From Lachnospiraceae bacterium (GTDB lineage Bacteria > Bacillota > Clostridia > Lachnospirales > Lachnospiraceae), in the NCBI GenBank assembly GCA_009779895.1, contig WRBB01000006.1, positions 1-64,000 of the forward strand: a DNA stretch of 64,000 nt. The letters run 5' to 3'. The notes under the pieces are model-generated. The model was not told where the DNA came from. It saw only the letters and a program-made list of their open reading frames with translations, and did no database searches. Position 1 is the stretch's first letter; each line of letters opens with the position of its first letter. Positions 10,143-19,658 of the stretch are shown in pieces. The position numbers and the translations under genes were made by a program.

Positions 10143-10976
10143 TTAGTTTCCTTTCATTTTAGTCTGCATGATTTTTAAAAAACTTTCTTCCCGCAATTTC
10201 ACAAGTTTGGTTACCTGCGAAGATTTGCGAATCACAATTCTATCTCCTGTTGCCATCGCTACCGGTTCATAACCATCAAAGGTCACAGCCATTCGCTCAG
10301 GCTGTCCATAACGGTCGGTGCAGACTTCCACCTCTATACTGTCTTCTGCTGACAATACAATACTACTGGTATTAAGCGCATGGGAGCAAATCGGAGTCAA
10401 TACAATGATACTTGCGGTGGGTTCTACAATGGGACCACCGGCTGATAAATTATATGCCGTGGAGCCTGTTGGTGTGGAAATCACCACCCCGTCCGCCATA
10501 TAATTATTTAATAAAATGCCATTGACATACACATTAAAATTAACAATCCGCAAACTACCATCCCGACTGATTACAATATCATTTAAGGCAGAATTTTCCA
10601 TCTCGCCATTGATGCAACCTTGCAACATCATGCGTTTTTCAATGGCTGGCCGTTTTAAAAACAGCTTGTTCAACGCTTTTTTAAAATCCGACACCTCAAC
10701 TTCTGCCAAATACCCCAGTGTACCCAAATTAAAACCCAGAATCGGTATGTCAAGCTCTGCCAACTCCCGAGCCGCACGAATAATCGTACCATCACCACCC
10801 AATACCAAAGCACAATCAACCCCCTTGGGTATCTCATTGTGAAGCAAATGTCCTTTTACATCAATCGCCGCTCGGATACACTGCTTCCCTAAGGTAGCAA
10901 GGTAGTCACAAATTTGATTGGTCAATTCAAATTCCTTATCTTTGTCTGCATTAATAATAATTAAAAAATTTTCCAT
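10143..10976 (-). CDS. nadK: NAD kinase
   Basis: NAD kinase phosphorylates NAD to NADP. The 277-residue protein has the signature GGDGT near residue 60 (LVLGGDGTIIRAARE), the NE/D-type segment NDIVISRDG, and the SPTGSTAYNLSAGGPIV-like active-site loop (here TPTGSTAYNLSAGGPI). These are all diagnostic. The gene is tightly spaced between tlyA (6 bases) and argR (3 bases) in the conserved clostridial cluster. Confidence 0.97.
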   Translation of the reverse strand: MENFLIIINADKDKEFELTNQICDYLATLGKQCIRAAIDVKGHLLHNEIPKGVDCALVLGGDGTIIRAARELAELDIPILGFNLGTLGYLAEVEVSDFKKALNKLFLKRPAIEKRMMLQGCINGEMENSALNDIVISRDGSLRIVNFNVYVNGILLNNYMADGVVISTPTGSTAYNLSAGGPIVEPTASIIVLTPICSHALNTSSIVLSAEDSIEVEVCTDRYGQPERMAVTFDGYEPVAMATGDRIVIRKSSQVTKLVKLREESFLKIMQTKMKGN

Positions 10977-10982
10977 TTTTCC

Positions 10983-11780
10983 TTAACTCAACTTGGCAAA
11001 TGCTGTTTCTACCATCTGATTGATTTCAATGTTTGTAGTTGCTGTTTCCATTCCTTTTTTTAAATGCAATAAATACTCAATATTTCCTTCCGGTCCACGA
11101 ATGGGTGAAAAGGTCAGTGCACAAATACAAAAACCCAAACTTTTTGCAGAATGAAACACTTGCTCTATCACTTCAATATGAGTATTGGGCTCCCGTACCA
11201 CACCTTTTTTGCCTACCTTTTCCCTGCCCGCCTCAAACTGCGGTTTAATCAAAGCGACCACTTCACCGTCTTCCGTCAAACAATTGTAAATGGGTGCCAG
11301 TACTTTTGTCAAAGAAATAAAAGAGACATCTACGGTTGAACATGCAATCGGTTCCTTAAAATCCGACTGTAGCACATGACGAATATTGGTTTTTTCCATA
11401 ACCACAACTCTTTTATCTTGCCGCAATTTCCAATCTAACTGACCACGCCCCACATCTATGGCATAGACTTTAATTGCTCCATTTTGTAACATACAATCGG
11501 TGAAACCACCTGTGGAAGAACCCACATCTGCACAAACTTTATCTAAAACACAGAACGTAAACTCTTTAAATGCCTTTTCTAATTTCAAACCACCCCGGCT
11601 TACATAAGGCAATGTTTTGCCCCGTATCTCAATCCGAGCATCCGCAGAAAAAGTACTGCCCGCCTTGTCTTCTTTTTGATCGTTTACATAAACAATACCG
11701 GACATAATAATGGCTTTGGCTTTTTCTCGTGATGCCACCAAATTTCGCTGCACCAAAAGTACATCTAAGCGTTCTTTCAT
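10983..11780 (-). CDS. tlyA: TlyA-family rRNA 2'-O-ribose methyltransferase
   Basis: The protein has an N-terminal S4 RNA-binding domain (about 1-60, starting MKERLDVLLVQRNLVASREKA) and a C-terminal FtsJ-type SAM methyltransferase domain (ADVGSSTGGFTDCMLQNGA as the SAM loop). The 265-residue length fits TlyA/YqxC, which methylates 16S and/or 23S rRNA ribose and was once called haemolysin A. The start codon overlaps dxs by 4 bases (ATGA). The dxs-tlyA-nadK-argR-recN order is classic for Firmicutes. Exact target nucleotides cannot be told from sequence. Confidence 0.93.
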   Translation of the reverse strand: MKERLDVLLVQRNLVASREKAKAIIMSGIVYVNDQKEDKAGSTFSADARIEIRGKTLPYVSRGGLKLEKAFKEFTFCVLDKVCADVGSSTGGFTDCMLQNGAIKVYAIDVGRGQLDWKLRQDKRVVVMEKTNIRHVLQSDFKEPIACSTVDVSFISLTKVLAPIYNCLTEDGEVVALIKPQFEAGREKVGKKGVVREPNTHIEVIEQVFHSAKSLGFCICALTFSPIRGPEGNIEYLLHLKKGMETATTNIEINQMVETAFAKLS

Positions 11781-13657
11781 GGTGCCTCTCCTGTCATGAT
11801 AATATAATCACTAACCACTTGATTGACAATCACATTTTTGTCCAGACCCACTTCTTTTCGCAATAAATCTACATTGCCATGCTCCACATATTCATCTGAA
11901 ATACCAACGCTACGAACCCTTACCTCCAACTTTGCCTCTTGCACATAAGCTGCCACCTGTTGTCCAAACCCACCCATCAATTCATTTTCCTCTAAGGTTA
12001 CAAAGAGCTGATGGGTTTTTGCCAATTGTTCTATTCTTTCTGTATCCAATGGTTTTACAAAACGACCATTAACCAAACTACAATTATAACCAATCTCTTT
12101 TAAGGCATAACGTACGGATTCTGCCAAATTTGCCATATTTCCAATGAAAATAATCGCAATACTATCCTCTTCATATAAAATTTCACTTTTCCCCAACTTT
12201 ATTTCACTACGAAATTGGACCAACCCACGATAGGCCTCTCCCCTTGGATAACGTAATGCAATGGGGGTTGGGAAGTCCAACGCAAAGCGTATCATATCTG
12301 CCATCTCCCAACGATTTTTGGGTGCCATAATCACCATATGAGGAATGGACGACAAATAAGACAAATCGAACAAACCTTGATGGGTTTCGCCGTCACTACC
12401 CACCAATCCTGCCCGATCAATGGCAAAAAATACCGGTAAGTTTTGCAAGCATACATCATGAATAATCTGGTCATAAGCTCGTTGTAAAAAGGAAGAATAA
12501 ATAGCCACCACAGGTTTCATACCACCTGCTGCAAGCCCTGCCGCAAAAGTAACGGCATGTTCTTCTGCGATACCTACATCAAAGAAACGTTTTGGAAAAC
12601 GTTTGGAAAACGCTGCCAAACCTGTACCGTCTCCCATAGCTGCCGTAATTGCTACAATATTTTCATTCTTACCGCCTTCGTCACAAATCACTTTGGAAAA
12701 TACATCCGTATAACTGTCAATACCATCACTTTCCAAAGTACAACCTGTCGCAATGTTAAAAGGAGCTGTACCATGAAAACGTGCCGGATTTTCCTCGGCA
12801 TAACGATACCCCTGTCCCTTATTGGTAATCACATGAACCAAAACGGCTTTTTTAACTTGCATCGCTTGATGAAATGCTCTTTGCAATGCCTGCAAATCAT
12901 GACCATCAATGGGACCCAAATAAGTAATCCCCATATTCTCAAATAACATACCCGGAACAAACAACTGCTTAATCCCACTTTTGGTGTTGGTAATATAACG
13001 AGTCAGTCTTTCCCCTTGATGGGGAAATTTTTTCAACATGGACTGCACATTTTCTTTTAAACCCATATAACCTTTGGCGGTTCGCAAACCATCCAAATAA
13101 CCCGATATACCACCGATATTTTCAGAAATCGACATATTGTTGTCATTTAATACAATCACAAAGTTGCTCTTTAACTGAGCAGCATTGTTTAAAGCCTCAT
13201 AGGCCATGCCACCTGTTATGGAACCATCTCCTATCACGGAAACCACACGATAGTCCTCACCACGAATCTCACGTGCAGAGGCATAACCCAGTCCTGCTGA
13301 AATAGACGTAGAACTATGACCTGTATCAAAGGCATCACTTGGACTTTCGCTACGCTTGGGAAATCCACTGATGCCACCAAATTTACGCAAAGCGTCAAAA
13401 CTATTTTTGCGCCCCGTTAAAATCTTATGGGTATAAGCCTGATGCCCCACATCCCAAATCAGCTTATCCTGTGGCAAATCAAGAGCCAGGTGCAACGCCA
13501 TCGTCAATTCTACCACCCCTAGATTTGATGCCAGATGACCACCTGTATAACTAATGTTTTCTATTAAAAATGTTCTAATCTCACAAGTCAATTGCATCAA
13601 TTCGCTTTGACCAAGGTTCTTAATGTCATTTGCTTTATTGATTTTATTCAAAATCAT
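11777..13657 (-). CDS. dxs: 1-deoxy-D-xylulose-5-phosphate synthase
   Basis: Dxs is the first enzyme of the MEP isoprenoid pathway; it joins pyruvate and glyceraldehyde-3-phosphate using thiamine diphosphate. The 626-residue length is standard. The ThDP motif begins at GDGSITGGMAYEALNNA and runs to NDNNMSIS. The transketolase-type central domain has AEEHAVTFAAGLA with the catalytic Glu, and the C-terminal domain is complete. The downstream path is partly present in this window: ispA lies just upstream, and ispH is at 27.9 kb in another run. It is the sixth gene of the Asp23-to-recN block. Confidence 0.97.
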   Translation of the reverse strand: MILNKINKANDIKNLGQSELMQLTCEIRTFLIENISYTGGHLASNLGVVELTMALHLALDLPQDKLIWDVGHQAYTHKILTGRKNSFDALRKFGGISGFPKRSESPSDAFDTGHSSTSISAGLGYASAREIRGEDYRVVSVIGDGSITGGMAYEALNNAAQLKSNFVIVLNDNNMSISENIGGISGYLDGLRTAKGYMGLKENVQSMLKKFPHQGERLTRYITNTKSGIKQLFVPGMLFENMGITYLGPIDGHDLQALQRAFHQAMQVKKAVLVHVITNKGQGYRYAEENPARFHGTAPFNIATGCTLESDGIDSYTDVFSKVICDEGGKNENIVAITAAMGDGTGLAAFSKRFPKRFFDVGIAEEHAVTFAAGLAAGGMKPVVAIYSSFLQRAYDQIIHDVCLQNLPVFFAIDRAGLVGSDGETHQGLFDLSYLSSIPHMVIMAPKNRWEMADMIRFALDFPTPIALRYPRGEAYRGLVQFRSEIKLGKSEILYEEDSIAIIFIGNMANLAESVRYALKEIGYNCSLVNGRFVKPLDTERIEQLAKTHQLFVTLEENELMGGFGQQVAAYVQEAKLEVRVRSVGISDEYVEHGNVDLLRKEVGLDKNVIVNQVVSDYIIMTGEAP

Positions 13658-13692
13658 TGTTGTGGTTCCTCATTTCATTTTTTCATTCATGA

Positions 13693-14583
13693 TTAATATT
13701 TTCTATAAACCAAAGACAACAGCAATTCTTCCAAAAAAAGATTTTCCTTGCCCAGACTACGTAAATTGGCAATCGCCGTTTGAGACAAGGTTTCTACCTC
13801 TCTTTTTGACTCTGTTAAACCTTTTATGGTTACATAAGTTGTTTTTTCATTTTTTTCATCACTATGGGTCGCTTTTCCCAGTTCTTCCAAAGAACTAACT
13901 ACATCCAATACATCATCTTGAATCTGAAACGCCAATCCGATTTTTGATGCCACATCCTCCACTATTGCAACTTCTTCATCGGTTGCCCCTGCTAAAATAG
14001 CACCAATCATCATACCTGCCTCCATCAAAGCACTAGTTTTTAACGCATAAATACAATCTAGTGTTTCCTGAGAAATCTGTTTACCAACCGACGCAATATC
14101 CATAACCTGTCCACCAATCATGCCGTGAACACCTGCTTTTTTTGCCAATACCTGCAACGCTTTGGCAATTTCCTTGTATTTATCCGGTGCTATCTCAAAA
14201 GCCAACAAGGCACTTTCAAAAGCATGATTCAACAAAGCATCTCCTGTTAAAATCGCCATGCCCTCACCATAAACCTTATGGGTGGTTTTGCGACCACGCC
14301 GGTAGTCATCATTGTCCATCGCCGGCAAATCATCATGAACCAAAGAATAATTGTGAATCATCTCTAAAGCAGCCATAAACGGTTCCATCTCCTTACCGGA
14401 ACCACCAAACAACAGATAAGTCTCCAAGAGCAACATAGGACGAATCCGCTTACCGCCGTTCATGGTGGCGTACTGCATGGATGCAACCATGGCTTTTTCT
14501 GCTCCCTGAACAAAGAGCATGTATCTCTGCAATATCACGTTGATTTCATCTGTTTTTTTATTTCGTTTCTCTTCAAAATTCAT
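13693..14583 (-). CDS. ispA: Farnesyl/geranyl diphosphate synthase (polyprenyl synthetase)
   Basis: The enzyme condenses isopentenyl diphosphate with allylic diphosphates to give farnesyl diphosphate. Both Asp-rich motifs are present: DDLPAMDNDD (FARM) and DDVLDVV (SARM), with GGKRIRPMLLL upstream. The longer frame begins at 14601, but the ATG at 14583 (MNFEEKRNKK) has an AGGAA site about 6-7 bases upstream, whereas the outer ATG has none, so a 296-residue product is preferred. It overlaps the end of xseB by 11 bases. It works with dxs, 35 bases downstream. Confidence 0.93.
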   Translation of the reverse strand: MNFEEKRNKKTDEINVILQRYMLFVQGAEKAMVASMQYATMNGGKRIRPMLLLETYLLFGGSGKEMEPFMAALEMIHNYSLVHDDLPAMDNDDYRRGRKTTHKVYGEGMAILTGDALLNHAFESALLAFEIAPDKYKEIAKALQVLAKKAGVHGMIGGQVMDIASVGKQISQETLDCIYALKTSALMEAGMMIGAILAGATDEEVAIVEDVASKIGLAFQIQDDVLDVVSSLEELGKATHSDEKNEKTTYVTIKGLTESKREVETLSQTAIANLRSLGKENLFLEELLLSLVYRKY

Positions 14584-14785
14584 GGGTATTCCTGCTTTCA
14601 TCTAGGACTAAAATCTTTTTTTCAATGGTATCAATAATCTCGTCTGAACTTTTTAGAAGTTCCATACCTTGCTGATATAGTTGAAAAGACTCCTCTAATG
14701 AAACATCACCCGCTTCCAGTTTTTTTCCAATCTCTTCTAATTCTAAAAACAATGCCTCTAATGCAGGTTCTTTTTTTTCGCACAT
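14573..14785 (-). CDS. xseB: Exodeoxyribonuclease VII small subunit
   Basis: The 70-residue protein contains the XseB pattern: ALFLELEEIGKKLEAGDVSL followed by EESFQLYQQGMELLK. It forms the multimeric partner of XseA in the enzyme that degrades single-stranded DNA. Length and composition are standard. It starts immediately after the xseA stop codon (no gap), so coupled translation is expected, and its 3' end overlaps the preferred ispA start. Confidence 0.92.
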   Translation of the reverse strand: MCEKKEPALEALFLELEEIGKKLEAGDVSLEESFQLYQQGMELLKSSDEIIDTIEKKILVLDESRNTHEF

Positions 14786-15994
14786 CTATCTGTTCTCCTT
14801 GATTAATTCCAACACCTCTGCTCTAACCCTACCATCCGCCATATATATGTTAATCTCATCACCTTGTTGCAACCGGCTGATAGACTTTATATTCTCTTGT
14901 TTGCTGCCCGCTACATAAGCATAACCTTGCTTTAATTTATATAAGGGGGAAAGACCTTTATATTGTTCCAACAATAATAACAACTCATGTTTCTTATCTT
15001 TTAGCTTTTGTTCCATTTGCTGTCTTATTTTATGTTCCAAATTGATTAACATCTGTTGTTTATCATTGAGTTTTTGTCTTGGGTGATTGTATTTAAAACG
15101 TAGTGCATGCTGTTCTAATTTTTTCCGTTCTTCTTCGATTTTTTGCCTCATGTCTTTTTGCAAACGCAAATGATATTCTTGCAATGCCAAGCGCACTGCC
15201 GCAAATTCATATACCGCCAACTCTGCTGCTGCAGATGGCGTAGGTGCTCGCATATCTGCCACAAAATCCGCAATGGTGGTATCTGTTTCATGACCCACTG
15301 CTGAAATAATAGGTATGGGACAATGAAATATGGCATGTGCGACCTGTTCTTCATTAAAAGCCCACAAATCTTCCATAGAGCCACCACCACGCCCCACAAT
15401 CATCACATCTACACCTATCTCGGTCAATGCCTCAATGCCGCTGACAATACTTTCTGCCGCTCCATCTCCTTGCACTTTCGCAGGGTAAATCAAAATCTGT
15501 ACATAGGGATTGCGACGCTTGGTCACCTGAATAATATCTTGCACGACCGCCCCTGTAGTAGCTGTCACAACACCTAATGTTTTTATAAAAGGCGGAAGAA
15601 TCTGTTTATATTCCGCAGCGAACATCCCCATTTCTGCCAACTCTTTTTTCAAAGCCACAAACTTTTCGTATAGTTGTCCTGCCCCATCTAACATAATTTC
15701 TTTGGCATAAAGTTGGTAACGACCATCCCGTTCAAAAACAGAAATAGAACCCAAGGCTACCACTTGCTGCCCCTCCTGCATACGAAAAGAAAGCCCTGAC
15801 CTTGAACCTGCAAACATAACACAGGCAATTGTGCCGGACTCATCTTTTAAGGAGAAATATATATGTCCTGATGAATGATATTTACAGTTGGACACCTCTC
15901 CTTTGATATAAATACGACTCAGCATAAAGTCCTGAGTAAACATATTTTTAATGTAAGCATTTACTTCTTTGACCGTATAAACATTTCGTCTCAT
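14786..15994 (-). CDS. xseA: Exodeoxyribonuclease VII large subunit
   Basis: This is the catalytic subunit of exonuclease VII, which cuts single-stranded DNA in both directions during repair. The 402-residue protein has an N-terminal OB-fold (about 1-100, including YIKGEVSNCKYHSSGHIYFS). The catalytic region carries GVVTATTGAV, IVGRGGGSMEDLWAFNEE, and AVGHETDTTIADFVADMRAPTPS; these are the family's best conserved blocks. A coiled-coil C-terminus follows. It is paired with xseB directly downstream and preceded by nusB, 30 bases upstream. Confidence 0.97.
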   Translation of the reverse strand: MRRNVYTVKEVNAYIKNMFTQDFMLSRIYIKGEVSNCKYHSSGHIYFSLKDESGTIACVMFAGSRSGLSFRMQEGQQVVALGSISVFERDGRYQLYAKEIMLDGAGQLYEKFVALKKELAEMGMFAAEYKQILPPFIKTLGVVTATTGAVVQDIIQVTKRRNPYVQILIYPAKVQGDGAAESIVSGIEALTEIGVDVMIVGRGGGSMEDLWAFNEEQVAHAIFHCPIPIISAVGHETDTTIADFVADMRAPTPSAAAELAVYEFAAVRLALQEYHLRLQKDMRQKIEEERKKLEQHALRFKYNHPRQKLNDKQQMLINLEHKIRQQMEQKLKDKKHELLLLLEQYKGLSPLYKLKQGYAYVAGSKQENIKSISRLQQGDEINIYMADGRVRAEVLELIKENR

Positions 15995-16024
15995 GGTAAT
16001 CCTCCCAAAGCCATCATGATTTGT

Positions 16025-16444
16025 CTATATCATTTTGGCAAGCACACCATTGACAAAAGAAGGTCCCTCTTCACCACTGAATTTTTTGGCCAGCTCTACT
16101 GCCTCGTTAATCGCAACACCCAGCGGAATACTCTCATCATGTTCCATCTCAAACAATGCCAACCTTAAAATGGTCAAATCCACCTTGTTCATCCGACTTA
16201 TCTTCCAACCTGTGGCATGGCTACTGATTTTTTCATCTAACACATCTACAAGAGATAATATCTGATAAAATTTATCTTTAATATAATCCATGGCATGTGT
16301 GTCTACTTCTTTTCCCTTGGACGTAGCCGAATGAACCAACGCTTCTAAATAAGCATCCACATGGCTGTCTATCTCTATTTTTTGAATAAATTCAATTTGA
16401 AACAATAACCTAAAAATATGCTCACGCTGCTGTTTTCTTGTCAT
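16025..16444 (-). CDS. nusB: Transcription antitermination factor NusB
   Basis: NusB binds the boxA element with NusE/S10 and supports antitermination of rRNA operons. The 139-residue product is all helical in pattern. It has the N-terminal RKQQREHIFRLLFQIEF and the conserved C-terminal block VDLTILRLALFEM followed by VAINEAVELAKKFSGEEG and FVNGVLAKM, which identify the family. It lies between the Asp23 gene and xseA as in most Clostridia. Confidence 0.96.
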   Translation of the reverse strand: MTRKQQREHIFRLLFQIEFIQKIEIDSHVDAYLEALVHSATSKGKEVDTHAMDYIKDKFYQILSLVDVLDEKISSHATGWKISRMNKVDLTILRLALFEMEHDESIPLGVAINEAVELAKKFSGEEGPSFVNGVLAKMI

Positions 16445-16474
16445 CTTATTTCCTATCTGAATTTTTCTTCAACA

Positions 16475-16858
16475 TCAACCATGAGACTCCATCTCAACAC
16501 CTGAAACTTTGATATTTACATCAGCAACTTCCAAACCTGTCATATTTTCGATTGTAGCTTTCACTTTTTCTTGTACTTTTTCAGATACATCTACAATACT
16601 ATAATTGTACTTTAAATTGAGGGATAGAATCACCGTTGCTACCCCATCCAATACATCAACTTTCACACCTTTTGATAGACTACGCATACCAATCTTGTTG
16701 ACAAAATCACTTCTCACATAACCTGCCATAGAAGCAACACCCTCTACATCACTTGCCGCCAATGCTGCAATAATCGCCACAACCTCGTCTGCAATCTGTA
16801 CCTTACCTAAACCTGAATCCTTTTCCATCGCAATGGAGCTTCTTTCCTCGTTTGCCAT
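16475..16858 (-). CDS. Asp23/Gls24 family envelope-stress protein
   Basis: The 127-residue protein matches the Asp23 family (YqhY-like): VQIADEVVAIIAALAASDVEGVASM near the start, then VKVDVLDGVATVILSLNLKYN and the C-terminal VNIKVSGV. Family members are small, abundant cytosolic or membrane-associated proteins linked to cell-envelope homeostasis and, for YqhY, to fatty-acid synthesis control. It is the first gene of the Asp23-nusB-xseA-xseB-ispA-dxs-tlyA-nadK-argR-recN block and has a good promoter just upstream. In spore formers accBC and spoIIIA genes often precede it; here a Mg2+ ATPase does. Confidence 0.9.
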   Translation of the reverse strand: MANEERSSIAMEKDSGLGKVQIADEVVAIIAALAASDVEGVASMAGYVRSDFVNKIGMRSLSKGVKVDVLDGVATVILSLNLKYNYSIVDVSEKVQEKVKATIENMTGLEVADVNIKVSGVEMESHG

Positions 16859-16904
16859 CTATAAAACCTCCTGCTTATTGTCATCTTCTGAATAACTATC
16901 TAGT

Positions 16905-16933
16905 ATTATATCAAATTTATATTCTCTTGTATA
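16905..16933 (-). promoter_or_regulatory. Sigma-A promoter of the Asp23-nusB-...-recN operon
   Basis: On the minus strand TATACA (16928-16933) is followed after 17 bases by TATAAT (16905-16910). The -10 is perfect; the -35 matches 4 of 6. It sits about 50 bases before the Asp23 start, which has an AGGAGG site, in the only sizeable gap of the region. It is the likely main promoter of the long run down to recN and perhaps alaS. Confidence 0.6.
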
Positions 16934-16975
16934 GAATGATTATGATTAACTTAAAACGAGCGGACTTAAAAGAAT

Positions 16976-19615
16976 CTAAAGCCATTCGCCAAATTTTCTA
17001 ATGTAAAACTGTTTCATAAATAAAGTTGACGCACAGTAGGCCACCAGCAAAAGGATTAACCACGGAACAAAATCAACCGGTAATACTGACATATCAATCA
17101 AAGTTGCCATATTTGTAAATGCAATGATACATGCTGCAACGACAACCACAAACGTGGATATCATCAAAGGCAAAGAGGGCTTGGATTGCAAAAAAGGAAT
17201 CTTCCCCGTACGAATCATGTGAATCACCAAAACTTGTGAAACGGTACCAAAGATAAACCAACCACCTTGAAACAAGGGAGAAAGTTCCTGGGTATTTGCA
17301 CGAATAATCCACCACATAATCGCAAAACAGGCAATGTCAAAAACAGAACTCAATGAACCCATAAAAGTCATAAAGGATTTTATGGATTTGGTTTCCCATT
17401 TTCTAGGTTTTTCAATATATTCCTTATCTACATTATCAAAGGGCATGCCCATCTGGGAAAAATCACATAGTAAATTTTGCGTCAATATTTGAATTGGAAG
17501 CATCGGTAAAAACGGTAAAAAAATAGAAGCCACCAAAACAGAAACCATATTTCCAAAATTTCCCGAGGTTGCCATTTTTATATATTTCACAATGTTTCCA
17601 AAGGTCTTGCGACCGGCTATTACACCATGTTCTAATACCATCAAATCTTTTTTCAATAAAATAATATCTGCCGTTTCCTTAGCAATGTCTACTGCACTAT
17701 CCACAGATATCCCCACATCGGATTGATGAAGAGGCGGTGCATCATTAATCCCATCTCCCATATAACCAACTGTATGGCCGTTTGTTTGAAATGCCTTTAC
17801 AACTCTTTCTTTCTGAGATGGTGACAGTTTTGCATACAAACTACAGTGTTCCACTGTTTTAAGCAACGTAGCATCATCCATGTTTTCAACATCATTGCCA
17901 TTACAAAAAGAAGATGTATTAACCCCTACCTTATTGCAGACCTTAATGGCCACCCCCTCACTATCACCGGTCAATACCACCGTTCGTACGCCATTTTCTT
18001 TTAAAGCTGTTATAGCCGTGGCAGCTGTTTCTTTTGGTGGATCCAAAAAACCGACAAAACCAATCAAAACCATATCACTTTCATCCTCTACACAAAAATT
18101 TTCCACACCGGGCACTTCATTTTTTTGTGCAACTGCAAGCATACGCAAACCTTCATGGTTATATTTCTCATAAACAACCAACACCTTTTCTTTCATTTCA
18201 TCCGATAGGGGCAAAATCTGCCCTTCCCATTCCACATAAGAGGAAATAGAAAGCATCTCCTCCACTGCTCCCTTGGTAATAAGCTGGGTTTTTCCATCTC
18301 CATCCTGCAAAACAACACTCATACAACGACGGGAAAAATCAAAGGGAATTTCATCAATACAACGATATTTTTCTAATATATTTTCAAAACCCTGTTCCAC
18401 TGCTCGATTGATAATCGCCAAGTCAATTAAATTTTTCAAACCTGTTTGAAAATAACTATTCATATAAGCATGGCGAAAAATCCTTGTATCATCCTCCCCC
18501 AATACATTCATATATTTTTCCAAAATAATTTTATCTTCTGTCAATGTTCCCGTTTTATCCGTGCACAAAATATCCATCTCGCCAAAAATCTGTATGGCAC
18601 CAAGGGTCTTCACAATCACATCTTGCTTGGACATAAATACCGCACCCTTTGCCAGAGTGGAAGTCATAATCATCGGCAGCATCTCAGGTGTTAGGCCAAC
18701 TGCAATGGTAATTGCAAATAAAAAAGCACCCATCCAATCATCTTTTGTCAAACCATTGATCAAAAACACAACAGGTACCATAATAACCATGACACGAATC
18801 AGCAAACGACTCACAGAGTCAACACCTCGCTCAAAACTATTTTTCGCCCGATCACCCGACAAGGTTTTGGCCATCGTTCCGATATAGGTATCATTTCCCG
18901 TTGCCAAAACGATGGCCGTAGCACTGCCGCTGACAATATTGGAACCCATAAAACCGATATTTTTTATATCTGTCAAGGATTGTGTTTCTTCCACTGAAAC
19001 AGAACTGAATTTCTCTACCGGGTTGGACTCTCCTGTCAAAGCCGCCTGCGCCACAAAAGCATCTTTGGTCAATAAAAACCGTACATCAGCAGGAATCATA
19101 TCACCGGCGGAAAGTTTCACAATGTCACCGGGCACAACTTCTTCCATGGCTATCTCAACCAGCGCATTATCACGCCAAACATCTGCCTTGTTGGAAATCA
19201 TTTTTGAAAGACTCTCCGCCGCAGTATTAGAACGTTCCCCCTGTACAAATGCAACTGTACTCGATAAAATAATAATCAACAACACAATACCCATGGTAAC
19301 AAAATCCGGCGGCTCATGATAAATAACATCCGTCACATAAGTAATGATGATGATTGCCAATAACACAATATTAAACGGATTAATGAGAGCTTCATATAAA
19401 CGCCGTAAAATCGTATTTTTTCTTCCTGATTGGATGATATTTTTTCCGTGCTTCTCTTGGATATCATCTATCTGCTCTTTGGATAAACCTTGAGAAGTGG
19501 TATGAAATTTTTCAAATAACACATCACAATCAAGACTTGCATAATTTCGTAGTTTTTGTTCACTTTCCACTTTGTTCTTTTGACTTTCCTTGTTTTGTTT
19601 TCTATACAACCTCAT
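16976..19615 (-). CDS. mgtA: Magnesium-translocating P-type ATPase (MgtA/MgtB family)
   Basis: This P3-type ATPase imports Mg2+ at the cytoplasmic membrane. Numbered from an outer TTG frame start at 19630, it has the TGES actuator loop (199-202), the phosphorylation site CTDKTGT (D358), the membrane motif VGLTPEMLPMI (311-321) typical of MgtA, and the hinge GDGINDAPPL. About ten membrane segments fit the usual layout. The ATG at 19615 (MRLYRKQNKE) is preferred because GGGAG lies 8 bases upstream, giving 879 residues. The gene follows the broken two-component system by about 45 bases. No M-box-like Mg2+ riboswitch was recognised upstream, so its control is unclear. Confidence 0.93.
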   Translation of the reverse strand: MRLYRKQNKESQKNKVESEQKLRNYASLDCDVLFEKFHTTSQGLSKEQIDDIQEKHGKNIIQSGRKNTILRRLYEALINPFNIVLLAIIIITYVTDVIYHEPPDFVTMGIVLLIIILSSTVAFVQGERSNTAAESLSKMISNKADVWRDNALVEIAMEEVVPGDIVKLSAGDMIPADVRFLLTKDAFVAQAALTGESNPVEKFSSVSVEETQSLTDIKNIGFMGSNIVSGSATAIVLATGNDTYIGTMAKTLSGDRAKNSFERGVDSVSRLLIRVMVIMVPVVFLINGLTKDDWMGAFLFAITIAVGLTPEMLPMIMTSTLAKGAVFMSKQDVIVKTLGAIQIFGEMDILCTDKTGTLTEDKIILEKYMNVLGEDDTRIFRHAYMNSYFQTGLKNLIDLAIINRAVEQGFENILEKYRCIDEIPFDFSRRCMSVVLQDGDGKTQLITKGAVEEMLSISSYVEWEGQILPLSDEMKEKVLVVYEKYNHEGLRMLAVAQKNEVPGVENFCVEDESDMVLIGFVGFLDPPKETAATAITALKENGVRTVVLTGDSEGVAIKVCNKVGVNTSSFCNGNDVENMDDATLLKTVEHCSLYAKLSPSQKERVVKAFQTNGHTVGYMGDGINDAPPLHQSDVGISVDSAVDIAKETADIILLKKDLMVLEHGVIAGRKTFGNIVKYIKMATSGNFGNMVSVLVASIFLPFLPMLPIQILTQNLLCDFSQMGMPFDNVDKEYIEKPRKWETKSIKSFMTFMGSLSSVFDIACFAIMWWIIRANTQELSPLFQGGWFIFGTVSQVLVIHMIRTGKIPFLQSKPSLPLMISTFVVVVAACIIAFTNMATLIDMSVLPVDFVPWLILLLVAYCASTLFMKQFYIRKFGEWL

Positions 19616-19658
19616 GCCATCATCTCCCAAACGACTCTTTTATGTTCTATTAGAAATA

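Noticed and set aside
16935..16975. Possible terminator after mgtA (two ACTTAAAA-like copies around CGAGCGG)
   Set aside because: The two copies are direct repeats, not inverted, so no hairpin forms.
19616..19658. Mg2+ riboswitch (M-box) upstream of mgtA
   Set aside because: Only about 43 bases lie between the remnant regulator and mgtA, too short, and no conserved M-box elements were seen.
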